Positions 20,687 through 27,847 of a stretch of 27,847 bases of DNA are shown piece by piece. Below the pieces are notes generated by a model. The model saw only the letters and a program-made list of their open reading frames with translations. It ran no database searches and was not told where the DNA came from. The stretch's first letter is position 1. Each line of letters starts with the position of its first letter. The position numbers and the translations under genes were made by a program. Source of the DNA: an uncultured Clostridia bacterium (GTDB lineage Bacteria > Bacillota > Clostridia > Oscillospirales > Acutalibacteraceae); NCBI GenBank assembly GCA_946628455.1, contig CAMOWP010000002.1:1-27847 (forward strand), given 5' to 3'.

Positions 20687-22117
20687 TCATTCTTTATTCA
20701 TTAATTTTTTAGCGGCTTCGCGCTGGCCTTCGGGGGTGTCGCGCCAATACTGTGTATACGGGTGGAAGCGTTCCTTCTCTTCCCATATACGCTTAGCGGT
20801 TGGCGCCCAGTGCTCGGCGTAATGCTCGCATTTTGCGCAGAGCGCTTCGGCACTTTCGGGGCAATTTAAGTTTGTACTTTTTGCTCCCGTTTTGTTTACG
20901 ATGTCAACAAGCGCCTGCGGGTTTTCAAGCATCGGGCAGGGGCGGAGCATATTATCGTTAAACGGCTGTCCCTTATAATATTCCTTGAAGAGCGGCGAGG
21001 TGAGACATTCGTAAACGCTCTTTTCTCTTATATTACAATCCGAATAATGGATGAAAACGCACGGCTCAACGTCGCCCTCTGAGTTAACGTGGAAATAGTT
21101 TCTTCCGCCTGCGATACAGCCGCCTACGAATTCGCCGTCGTTCTGGAAATCAACTGTGAAAATCGGCTTACCCGTTTTGCTGTTTCTCTTGTCGCGGATA
21201 GTTCTGTAAACGTGCTCGCGCTGCTCGGGAGTAAGAAGCAGGCTTGTGTCTGCGTCTCCTCCTACGGGCATATAGTGAAAATACCACGCGAATTTTGCGC
21301 CGTTTTCAATTTCCATATCGTAGAATTCATCAGAGGTTACAGCCTCATAGTTCTGAGAGGTGTAGCAAACCGAGGTGCCGAAAAGGCATTTGTGCTTTTT
21401 GAGGGTGCGCATTGCTTCAAGCACCTTGTCGTATGTGCCCTCGCCGCGGCGGGAATCGGTTGTTTCCTTTGTTCCCTCAATGGAGAGGGCAAGGGTGAGG
21501 TTACCCGCTTCCTTCATATCCTCGCAGAATTTATCGTCAACAAGAGTACCGTTTGTGAAGCAGAGGAAGAGGCAGTCTCTGTTTTCTCTTACAAGAGTGA
21601 GAACCTCCTCCTTTTTGACAAGCGGCTCGCCGCCCGTGAGCATAAAGAAATGAGTTCCGAGCTCCTTGGCTTCTCTTATGAGCTTTCGCATTTCCTCAAG
21701 CGAAAGATTTGACTGATGGCCGTATTCCGCAGCCCAGCAGCCCTTGCACTTTAAATTGCACGCGCTGGTCGGGTCAAAAAGGATAACCCACGGAATATTG
21801 CAGTGAAGTTCCTCGCGCTTTGCTCTTAAGGTTGACGTTCCTACGTAACCTGCGTCAATAGCAAAGGTGAGAGCGATATTTTTAAACTGCTGCCTGTCAA
21901 TATCCTCAAGACCGTTGAAGAGATACTGATGCCAGATGTTGCTCTCGTCTGTTATTATTTCAATAGGCTTGGTAAATGTTGTTTCGGGGTACATACCGCC
22001 AACCGCCATTTTTACAACCTTCATAATCCTGAGCATATTGCGCTTAGGATTTTTATAGGTGTAATCAAGCAGCTTATCGCCTATTTTGTGAAGTAATTTT
22101 GGGCTGATTTTTGCCAT
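20687..22117 (-). CDS. Radical SAM protein with SPASM-like C-terminus
   Basis: A 476-residue protein. The radical SAM cluster motif is CNLKCKGC (C120, C124, C127), preceded by FDPTSA. GGEP follows at 162-165, LCFTNGTL near 189 and LALSIEG near 212, all expected positions in the TIM barrel. The C-terminal part has GGCIAGGRNYFHVNSEGDVE-PCVFIHYSDCNI and further Cys residues (RPCPM, LNCP, CAKCEHY), as in SPASM domains that carry extra iron-sulfur clusters. An N-terminal 100-residue helical extension is unusual and typical of one clostridial subfamily. The substrate is unknown; no peptide precursor gene is next to it. Good AAGAGG site upstream of ATG 22117. Confidence 0.8.
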   Translation of the reverse strand: MAKISPKLLHKIGDKLLDYTYKNPKRNMLRIMKVVKMAVGGMYPETTFTKPIEIITDESNIWHQYLFNGLEDIDRQQFKNIALTFAIDAGYVGTSTLRAKREELHCNIPWVILFDPTSACNLKCKGCWAAEYGHQSNLSLEEMRKLIREAKELGTHFFMLTGGEPLVKKEEVLTLVRENRDCLFLCFTNGTLVDDKFCEDMKEAGNLTLALSIEGTKETTDSRRGEGTYDKVLEAMRTLKKHKCLFGTSVCYTSQNYEAVTSDEFYDMEIENGAKFAWYFHYMPVGGDADTSLLLTPEQREHVYRTIRDKRNSKTGKPIFTVDFQNDGEFVGGCIAGGRNYFHVNSEGDVEPCVFIHYSDCNIREKSVYECLTSPLFKEYYKGQPFNDNMLRPCPMLENPQALVDIVNKTGAKSTNLNCPESAEALCAKCEHYAEHWAPTAKRIWEEKERFHPYTQYWRDTPEGQREAAKKLMNKE

Positions 22118-22153
22118 ACCTTTTACCTCTTGATTAATGGATTATATCTACAA

Positions 22154-22175
22154 GCCGGTGACCGGTGACTACATA
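22154..22175. repeat. Short copy of the 7-bp periodic repeat
   Basis: Read on the minus strand, units GTCACCG, GTCACCG and GCTTGTA follow in register between argS and the radical SAM gene. GTCACCG is identical to the second unit of the copy at 15636. It is short, so the assignment rests on the match to the other copies. Confidence 0.45.
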
Positions 22176-23857
22176 GATTCTGGTGCTGAGATTTTAAGCA
22201 TTGTTAAAATGTTTCTGATTGTGTCCTTAACGGCAAGGCACAGATAAAGCCTTGCCTTCATAAGCTCTTCGTCATCGTTCATAACGCGCTGAGCGTTATA
22301 GAATTTATGGAAGAGCGTTGCAAGCTCAACAACGTAGTGAGTTATCTTTGCGGGATCATAGTTCCTGGCGGCTGCAACGATTTCCTCAGTCAGCGATGAA
22401 AGATGAGCTATAAGCGCCTTTTCCTCGTCTGACGTGAGAAGGTCAAGCTGAGCCATATCGGGTGCGGAGAGCACAACGCCCTGCTCCTCAGCCTTTCTGA
22501 GAATTGAGCAGATTCTTGCGTGGGCGTACTGAACGTAGTACACGGGATTTTCGCTGCTCTGCTTTGCGGCAAGCTCAAGGTCAAAATCAAAATGAGAATT
22601 CGGCTCGCGCAGATTGAAGAAAAAGCGTGCCGCGTCAATCGGGATTTCCTCAAGAAGAGTGTTGAGGGTGATTGCTTTGCCCGAGCGCTTTGAAAGCTTG
22701 ATTGTTTCGCCGTTTCTTACAAGGCGCACCATCTGCATAATTACGCAGTCAAGCCTGTCTGAATCAATTCCGAGCGCTGTGAGCGCCGCCTTCATTCGCG
22801 GAACGTAGCCGTGATGGTCGGCTCCGAGAACGTCTATTGCCTTGTCAAAGCCACGTGTTACGAGCTTGTTATAATGATATGCAATATCGGGCACGATATA
22901 TGTCGGCAGTCCGTTTGCACGAACAAGAACTATATCCTTATCATTACCGAATTCGCTCGCTTTAAACCATAAAGCACCGTCCGCCTCGTAGGTTACGCCC
23001 TTTTCCTTAAGCGCGTTGATAACATTCTGAACGCCGCCGTTACCGTGAACTGTTGATTCCCTGAACCAGTTATCATAAACGATTCTGTACGCCTTAAGGT
23101 CTCTTTCAAGACCCTCAATATTAATCGGGAGGGCATAGTCAACGAGAGCCTTTCTGCGCTCTGAGCTTTCGGCTTCTGCATATTTATCGCCGTTTATCTT
23201 TCTGAAATTCTCAGCGTGGGCGGTTATGTCTGAGCCGTGGTAAGCGTCCTCGGGCATTTCGATATCCCTGCCGCATAGCTGAAGGTATCTCACCTCAAGC
23301 GAGGTTGCAAATTTTTCAATCTGATTGCCTGCGTCGTTAACGTAAAATTCACGCCAAACGTCGTAGCCTGCAGCGTCAAGAACTGCGGCAAGGCAGTCTC
23401 CGATAGCGCCGCCGCGCGCGTTTCCGATATGCATAGGGCCTGTGGGGTTAGCTGATACAAATTCAACTATAACCTTTTTGCCCTTGCCGTAATCTGACCT
23501 TCCGTAAGCGTCGCCGCTTTCAAGAACATCGTTTACTATGGCTGAATAGTATCTCTGCGAGAGGTAAAAATTGATAAAGCCGGGGCCTGCAATTTCAGCT
23601 CTTTCAAAAAGTGTGCCCTCTAAATCAAGATTTGATACAATCGCTTCGGCAATCATTCCCGGAGCTTTTCTGTATACTCTCGCTCCCGCCATTGCGATAT
23701 TTGTTGAAAAATCGCCGTTTTTCTTATCAGCGGGCTTTTCGATTATAAATTCGGGTAGCTCAGCCTCGGCGAGCTCGCCGTTTGAAATAGCAGAGTTAAC
23801 TGCCTGAATAATTTTTTCCTTTAACTGTTCCTGTGTTTCGTATACAAGCTTTGACAT
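22169..23857 (-). CDS. argS: Arginyl-tRNA synthetase
   Basis: A 562-residue class I aminoacyl-tRNA synthetase. FVSANPTGPMHIGNARGGAI (133-152) holds the HIGH-like HIGN motif (143-146) with the ArgRS-specific SANPTGP context. The KMSKS-like loop reads KLSKRSG (387-393). The N-terminal Add1 domain covers about 10-95; the C-terminal DALR anticodon-binding domain includes YVQYAHARICSILRKAE (about 445-461). It charges tRNA-Arg with arginine. The order murI-DUF1934-argS on one strand, with gaps of 3-8 bases, indicates an operon. AGGAG before the ATG supports the start. Confidence 0.97.
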   Translation of the reverse strand: MSKLVYETQEQLKEKIIQAVNSAISNGELAEAELPEFIIEKPADKKNGDFSTNIAMAGARVYRKAPGMIAEAIVSNLDLEGTLFERAEIAGPGFINFYLSQRYYSAIVNDVLESGDAYGRSDYGKGKKVIVEFVSANPTGPMHIGNARGGAIGDCLAAVLDAAGYDVWREFYVNDAGNQIEKFATSLEVRYLQLCGRDIEMPEDAYHGSDITAHAENFRKINGDKYAEAESSERRKALVDYALPINIEGLERDLKAYRIVYDNWFRESTVHGNGGVQNVINALKEKGVTYEADGALWFKASEFGNDKDIVLVRANGLPTYIVPDIAYHYNKLVTRGFDKAIDVLGADHHGYVPRMKAALTALGIDSDRLDCVIMQMVRLVRNGETIKLSKRSGKAITLNTLLEEIPIDAARFFFNLREPNSHFDFDLELAAKQSSENPVYYVQYAHARICSILRKAEEQGVVLSAPDMAQLDLLTSDEEKALIAHLSSLTEEIVAAARNYDPAKITHYVVELATLFHKFYNAQRVMNDDEELMKARLYLCLAVKDTIRNILTMLKISAPESM

Positions 23858-23865
23858 AGTATCTC

Positions 23866-24291
23866 CTAATTTATTTTAAGCTCGACCGTTACCTCGTTCT
23901 GAGAAGTTAAGGCGCCGTTTACGTCTATATCGTAGCCGAAGGTGAAAACGCCCTTTTCGCCGTCGAAGCAGTTTTCTATATTTTTTCCGTATATTCCCAT
24001 AAGAAGGTCGCCGAACTCGGTTGCATAGCTGCAGAGATTGCGCTTTGAGCGTTCGATGATAAGCAGCGAGCCTATAGAGCCCGAGCGGAGCATCTCAACC
24101 CTGTCCTCGCTCTTGTTGATGCTGAGCTTGACGTTGGTTGGCTTGAGAGGAGGCTCCTGCTCCTCGCTGTATCTGAGAATATACTGGCTGTCCGTCTCCT
24201 CAATGCTGCCGACGGTAGTCATTTCAATTTTATCGGAATCGTTGCCGAGGCGCTGAGTTCCGATAATTTTTATAATTGCATTTTTATCCAT
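23866..24291 (-). CDS. DUF1934 (YwiB-like) protein
   Basis: A 141-residue beta-rich protein. The pattern IIKIIGTQRLGNDSDKIEMT ... GSIEETDSQYILRYSE ... VKLSINKSEDRVEMLRSG ... GVFTFGYDIDVNGAL ... VTVELKI is that of DUF1934/YwiB, a small beta barrel of calycin-like fold. Members usually sit directly upstream of argS, as here (8-base gap). The role is unknown. The start lies three bases after the murI stop, whose AGG doubles as part of the ribosome binding site. Confidence 0.85.
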   Translation of the reverse strand: MDKNAIIKIIGTQRLGNDSDKIEMTTVGSIEETDSQYILRYSEEQEPPLKPTNVKLSINKSEDRVEMLRSGSIGSLLIIERSKRNLCSYATEFGDLLMGIYGKNIENCFDGEKGVFTFGYDIDVNGALTSQNEVTVELKIN

Positions 24292-24294
24292 AGC

Positions 24295-25113
24295 TTACCT
24301 GAAAAATTTGAAAATATCAACGAATTCACATTCGTTTTCGATGTTCTCCCCGAGGAGCGTTTCAGCCGCGGAGGAGAAATTCTGAGGTCTGTCAGACACA
24401 AAATATCTTGCTTTTCCGATATGGCTTTCGCCGTTGAGCATACCGTTTTCGCTGAGATAATCCCTGATATATTTTGCCTCCTCAAGCCCTGAGTCAATAA
24501 GGGTTACGCCGTCGCCCGCGATTTTCTGAACAATCGGGGCAAGGTGAGGGAAATGGGTGCAGCCGAGAATTATTGTGTCGCACCCTGCGCTTAAAATATC
24601 CTTAAGGTATCTTCTTACAGCGGGGTTTGTAACGTCGTCGTCAACCGAGCACCAGTTGCTCTCAACAAGCGAGACGAGCAGCGGGCAGGCAACCGAGGTT
24701 ATCTCCGCTTCGGGATTGAAGGCCTTGATTTCCTCGTCAAACGCGCCTGAATTAATGGTTGCGCTTGTTCCCATAATTCCTATTTTGTTGTTTTTTGTTG
24801 CGGCTGCAGCAGCCTTTGCCGAGGGGGTTAAGATTCCCGTTGAGGGGAGCGGCAGCGCTTCTATCAGACGGCGGGAAACGGTTGAAACCGTTCCGCAGGC
24901 TACGGCTATCATCTTGCAGTCAAAGGACTGAAGAAATTTTATATCCTGCGCCGTGTAGCTTTCAATTGTTTCGTTTGAGCGGGTTCCGTAGGGAACTCTT
25001 CCCGTGTCGCCGAAATATACTATATCCTCGTTCGGGAGCAGCTTTTTTATTGCGCGGACCGTTGACAGACCGCCGAGCCCCGAGTCAAATACGCCGATTG
25101 GGCTTTTATTCAT
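24295..25113 (-). CDS. murI: Glutamate racemase
   Basis: A 272-residue enzyme making D-glutamate for peptidoglycan. IGVFDSGLGGLS (6-17) carries Asp10 and Ser11 of the active site; FGDTGRVPYG (34-43) is conserved. The first catalytic Cys is C73 in VACGTVS, and the second is C185 in GCTHFPH (184-190) with His187. The usual Asn after the first Cys (ACNT) is Gly here. The ATG at 25113 is preferred over one at 25125 because AGGAT then lies at a workable spacing; the earlier ATG overlaps that site. First gene of a murI-DUF1934-argS operon. Confidence 0.93.
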   Translation of the reverse strand: MNKSPIGVFDSGLGGLSTVRAIKKLLPNEDIVYFGDTGRVPYGTRSNETIESYTAQDIKFLQSFDCKMIAVACGTVSTVSRRLIEALPLPSTGILTPSAKAAAAATKNNKIGIMGTSATINSGAFDEEIKAFNPEAEITSVACPLLVSLVESNWCSVDDDVTNPAVRRYLKDILSAGCDTIILGCTHFPHLAPIVQKIAGDGVTLIDSGLEEAKYIRDYLSENGMLNGESHIGKARYFVSDRPQNFSSAAETLLGENIENECEFVDIFKFFR

Positions 25114-25257
25114 AGTTGAAATCATCCTAAAATTACAGATAGTTATAATAATCCATATTATATTCTAAATATTTTAACACAATTAAATAATAATATCAAC
25201 CGCAATTATTTAATATTATTAAAAATTTAAAAATTTTATTAAAAAGCTTACAAACAA

Positions 25258-25286
25258 TAGACAAATTGATAAATTAGTGCTATAAT
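25258..25286 (+). promoter_or_regulatory. Promoter of the unknown gene at 25332
   Basis: TAGACA (25258-25263) and a perfect TATAAT (25281-25286) with a 17-base spacer, in a 200-base AT-rich divergent region (25126-25331) that otherwise shows only poly-A/T tracts. CGAAAGGA supplies the ribosome binding site. Confidence 0.6.
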
Positions 25287-25331
25287 ACTAAACTGGTAAA
25301 ATTTAAGCAGACAAAACGAAAGGAAAATACG

Positions 25332-26186
25332 ATGGAATTAAATCAGGTTTTCAATATAATTGATAAGAATTTGAGCGAGACCAATAAGAATCTCGGCTTT
25401 AAAAGGGCGGACAGCCTTTGCAGCGATAACGAGGTGGTTTACACAGGAGACCTCGGAGCGTACAGGCTTTCATATGACGGCAAAAGCAGCATAATGAGCT
25501 TTGAGTGCACGTATGAGAATGCCGGAGCAGAAACTGAGTACAATACTATTGCAAGAAGCCTGCTTGAGCTTGATACTGCCGATGATAAGGAAGCAAAATC
25601 TCTTTCAAACGAAATGCTTGATGAGATTGAGGGAATGTTCAAGGTTAAAAAGCAGGTGAATCTTGACAAGGTCAAGATGCCGAAATCTGTTTCGAGAACG
25701 AAGGCTAAGAGGGGAACAATCAGTTATGATGTGGATTCCCTTGCAAACCGTTTCGGCGCGCTTTATCCCGAGTTCAAAAACGATATCAAGCAGAATATTG
25801 TTGACTACGGCGAGTTCCTTCCCGAGACCTTTTTCGCTGAGCACGGTAACGCAAAGGTGCTCAGCATAATCAAAAACGGAACGGAAGCCGAGCAGAAGAG
25901 GCTCTTCAAAATGCTCGGAGAGATTTTTGAGGACGGAACGAACGAGGTTCAGGATATAATCGGCGTTACTATCCTCGGCGAAATGAAGAACGACCCTGAG
26001 ATGATGGCTGTTGCGGATAAATATATGAGCGAATATATGGCGGGCCCCGTTCACGAAATCAATAAAATTACGGCGAAGAACAACAGGTACACCAAAAAGC
26101 TCAAGAATCCGCCTGCATACAAGCCGAAGAAGAAAAAGGGCTTTAACCCGACCAATGCTCTCAGCGAGATGAATAACAACAGATAA
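25332..26186 (+). CDS. Conserved-looking soluble protein of unknown function
   Basis: A 284-residue protein I do not recognise with confidence. Residues 1-115 are alpha-beta (NEVVYTGDLGAYRLSYDGKS ... MSFECTYENAG). Residues about 130-248 are a helical acidic domain (VDSLANRFGALYPEFKNDIK ... FFAEHGNAKVLSIIKNGTEA ... GVTILGEMKNDPEMMAVADK), which in style resembles the DUF7674-like or SMI1-neighbour immunity group; this is only an impression. The C-terminus is strongly basic (PPAYKPKKKKGFNP), possibly for nucleic acid or membrane binding. No signal peptide or membrane segment. Own promoter; two membrane-protein genes follow on the same strand. Confidence 0.6.
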   Translation: MELNQVFNIIDKNLSETNKNLGFKRADSLCSDNEVVYTGDLGAYRLSYDGKSSIMSFECTYENAGAETEYNTIARSLLELDTADDKEAKSLSNEMLDEIEGMFKVKKQVNLDKVKMPKSVSRTKAKRGTISYDVDSLANRFGALYPEFKNDIKQNIVDYGEFLPETFFAEHGNAKVLSIIKNGTEAEQKRLFKMLGEIFEDGTNEVQDIIGVTILGEMKNDPEMMAVADKYMSEYMAGPVHEINKITAKNNRYTKKLKNPPAYKPKKKKGFNPTNALSEMNNNR

Positions 26187-26234
26187 CGGATAATTAAGCT
26201 TAAAATCAAAATTTGTCGGTGAACCACGGAGAAT

Positions 26235-26792
26235 ATGATGAATAGTGATTTTGTTAAAAAAGGAATAATACTGCCGCTTGTGACCGCGCTTGCAGTTGGC
26301 ATAATTGCATTTTTTGCAACGGGGAACAGCCTCGGCTCGGTTATTCCGTTTTCAAACAACAGCGAGGTGCTCTATTTTGACGGCGAGCTTTCGGAAAACG
26401 CCGTCAATGCCTCAGCCGAGCTCAAAAGCGGGGACCTTCTGGGAAGCGTTAAATCAAAGGAGGAGCTTCCACTCAGATATGAGGCGCCTTATTCAGCGCT
26501 TTTAAACGAATGTTCTCTTTGCAAAGACGGAGCAGGGATTAATGAAACGGGCGCGAGCTACGTTGAAATCATCAACAGCAATGCGGGCAGGTTTAACGAT
26601 TCCCTCAGCGTCTCAGGCAGCTTCGGGGATATGAGCTTTAAAAAGGCAGAGGAGAGAACAGTCGGCAGCAGGGGCGAGGTTTTCCTTATCACCCCGAGAA
26701 GCGAAAAAAGCATAGTTGTTTTTTATCAGCTCAAAGGAGAATACGGCCTCTCCTCGGATTTCAGAGCAATAATATATGAGGAGGCGGCGTGA
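26235..26792 (+). CDS. Single-span membrane-anchored protein of unknown function
   Basis: A 185-residue protein with one N-terminal membrane segment (about 10-28, KKGIILPLVTALAVGIIAFF) and an extracytoplasmic beta-rich domain (SEVLYFDGELSENAVNASAE ... GSVKSKEELPLRYE ... SRGEVFLITPRSEKSIVVFY). The domain has no catalytic motif that I recognise and two Cys (LLNECSLCK). The start ATG at 26235 follows GGAGA. Its stop is one base before the next gene, whose product is also a membrane protein, so the two are likely partners. Function unknown. Confidence 0.6.
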   Translation: MMNSDFVKKGIILPLVTALAVGIIAFFATGNSLGSVIPFSNNSEVLYFDGELSENAVNASAELKSGDLLGSVKSKEELPLRYEAPYSALLNECSLCKDGAGINETGASYVEIINSNAGRFNDSLSVSGSFGDMSFKKAEERTVGSRGEVFLITPRSEKSIVVFYQLKGEYGLSSDFRAIIYEEAA

Positions 26793-26793
26793 T

Positions 26794-27636
26794 ATGGGAT
26801 TATCTGAAACAAGAAAATTACTTTCGGCTATAAACGCCGTTTTCACGGCAATTGCGCTTGCGGCTATGATTATTTCGGGAACGCTCGGCGCGCTTATCAG
26901 CTCCGAAACCTTCCTTGAAAAAATTATGATAACCGACGAGCTCGTTTCGCAGTGCGACTCGCAGCTTGACAAAAAGTTTACCGTCCTTGAGGCTGAAACG
27001 GGTATTCCGTTCAGAGTTTTTGAGCAGTCAAAAGAGGATTACAATATCGAGCGCACCCTCAAGCTTGCGCTTCAGAAGCTATACGGCGGGGAGGATCCGA
27101 CTCTTTATAACAACAATATTGTTGAATATTTTGAGAGGCTGTGCACGGAATTCCTTGACGACAGCGGCTTGAAATATAACAAGGCTGACATTAAAAGAAC
27201 TGCCGAAAAGGCGGCAGTTATATACTGCGATACCATTGGCTTCCACGGCTCGGATTTCTCGGTTAACAGAGTTCGGGCGATTAAGAATACCTGCTCAAAA
27301 ATCGGGCTTACGGCGCTTATGATATTGCTTGTAGGAATGCTTATTACCGCGATTATTTACAGCGAGAAAAACAAGGGCATAATCTATGTTTTATCTGGCG
27401 TTACCGCAGGCGGTATAGGAACTGCGCTTTCGGGAATCCTCTGCTTTGCTTTCGGTGTGTGGAAGAAAATTGTTCTTTATCCCGACGTATTTGCGGGGGC
27501 AGTCGGCAACGCGGTTAAAATATGTATAGGCGTTACAATTCCCGTGGGGCTTGTTATTGCCGCGGCTGCGTTCATTATAATGTTTTTAATGCAGAGAAAA
27601 ATTGACAACAATTCAAAACGAGCTATTGTAGTTTAA
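26794..27636 (+). CDS. Four-span membrane protein of unknown function
   Basis: A 280-residue protein. One membrane segment at about 13-36, an outside domain (about 40-168, helical and charged, with EYFERLCTEFLDDSGLKYNK), then three more segments (170-190, 195-221, 241-267). The layout of a large loop between the first and second spans recalls permease-like or sensor-associated proteins, but I see no family signature. The ATG at 26794 is chosen since GAGGAGG lies nine bases upstream; an upstream in-frame ATG would overlap that site. It starts one base after the preceding stop. Confidence 0.6.
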   Translation: MGLSETRKLLSAINAVFTAIALAAMIISGTLGALISSETFLEKIMITDELVSQCDSQLDKKFTVLEAETGIPFRVFEQSKEDYNIERTLKLALQKLYGGEDPTLYNNNIVEYFERLCTEFLDDSGLKYNKADIKRTAEKAAVIYCDTIGFHGSDFSVNRVRAIKNTCSKIGLTALMILLVGMLITAIIYSEKNKGIIYVLSGVTAGGIGTALSGILCFAFGVWKKIVLYPDVFAGAVGNAVKICIGVTIPVGLVIAAAAFIIMFLMQRKIDNNSKRAIVV

Positions 27637-27651
27637 AATTAAATGATATAA

Positions 27652-27695
27652 GAAAAACGGCTTTATCTGTTCTGTGCAGATTAAAGCCGTTTTTC
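27652..27695. terminator. Bidirectional terminator at the right end
   Basis: A 14-bp stem, GAAAAACGGCTTTA (27652-27665) with TAAAGCCGTTTTTC (27682-27695), with A/T-rich flanks that give T runs on both strands. The right arm overlaps the last codons of the minus-strand XRE gene. Confidence 0.8.
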
Positions 27696-27847
27696 AATTT
27701 CCTTAACTATATCGCTCATCTTTATATCGAGCGCGCACGAGATTCTGTAAAGCGTTTCAAGCGTCGGCTTTCTTTCGCCGCGTTCAATGGCGGAAAGATG
27801 AGTCCTGCCGATGTCGGCAAGCCCGCTGAGCACCTCCTGGGAAACTC
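27681..27847 (-). CDS. XRE-family transcriptional regulator, C-terminal part (cut by window edge)
   Basis: The minus strand encodes VSQEVLSGLADIGRTHLSAI followed by ERGERKPTLETLYRISCALD and a short tail ending in KEIEKRL. This is a standard cro/cI HTH: SQE-LS---I-R--LS-IERG-R-PTLETL-RI---L. The first helix and start lie outside the window. The protein seems small, a single HTH domain with a short tail. The target is unknown. Confidence 0.85.
   Translation of the reverse strand, partial: VSQEVLSGLADIGRTHLSAIERGERKPTLETLYRISCALDIKMSDIVKEIEKRL

Noticed and set aside
21089..21712. 207-codon plus-strand open frame inside the radical SAM gene.
   Set aside because: Antisense to conserved motifs of the radical SAM protein, with no recognisable product.
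1..27847. CRISPR arrays, tRNA or rRNA genes, insertion sequences, riboswitches.
   Set aside because: No direct repeat-spacer pattern, cloverleaf, transposase or known riboswitch core was seen. The 7-bp periodic repeats are far too short and contiguous for CRISPR.

Overview
The window looks like a chromosomal segment of an anaerobic Firmicutes bacterium of the class Clostridia, most likely a gut Oscillospiraceae/Ruminococcaceae relative. Evidence: strong AGGAGG-type ribosome binding sites, a PPi-type phosphofructokinase, a murI-DUF1934-argS operon, a DUF1015 protein, and a secreted Fn3-type protein with a small zinc-ribbon insert. I did this by reading alone; family names come from motif recognition, not from a search.

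Layout. 1-2924: a membrane acyltransferase-like protein (minus), then a plus-strand GH28 glycosidase, a SecB-like chaperone and a small Cys-rich protein, closed by a strong terminator. 3018-4890: an AT-rich island with a ribbon-helix-helix regulator, the remnant of an XRE-type regulator, and a divergent secreted protein whose promoter carries a perfect 10-1-10 palindrome. 5095-15589: an unbroken, translationally coupled run of 17 phage-derived genes: terminase small and large subunits, portal, protease/scaffold, decoration protein, capsid, three head-completion type genes, a 37-residue microprotein, LysM hub protein, gpD-like hub, spike, gp25, baseplate J, a tail-I/DUF2313-like protein and a tiny fibre. 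15590-24291: DUF1015 protein, zinc macrodomain, membrane M28 peptidase, PPi-PFK, radical SAM protein, argS and DUF1934. 24295-27847: murI, three unrecognised genes (two membrane proteins) and the end of an XRE regulator.

The most interesting part is the phage cassette. Its order follows PBSX-type myophages, but the whole block sheath - tube - chaperone - tape measure is absent, and only the 37-residue microprotein with a near-perfect ribosome binding site sits there. There is no integrase, repressor, replication or lysis gene and no att repeat, every recognisable gene is intact, and the small terminase subunit appears to lack its N-terminal DNA-binding domain. This fits a domesticated particle or gene-transfer-agent-like system, with tail-tube parts either encoded elsewhere or dispensed with; a clean deletion in a decaying prophage is the main alternative.

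A second unexplained signal is a family of intergenic 7-bp periodic repeats (units starting GT) at three places: 15636-15697, 19274-19322 and 22154-22175. One copy lies in the inferred 5' leader of the DUF1015 gene and can fold into a long hairpin.
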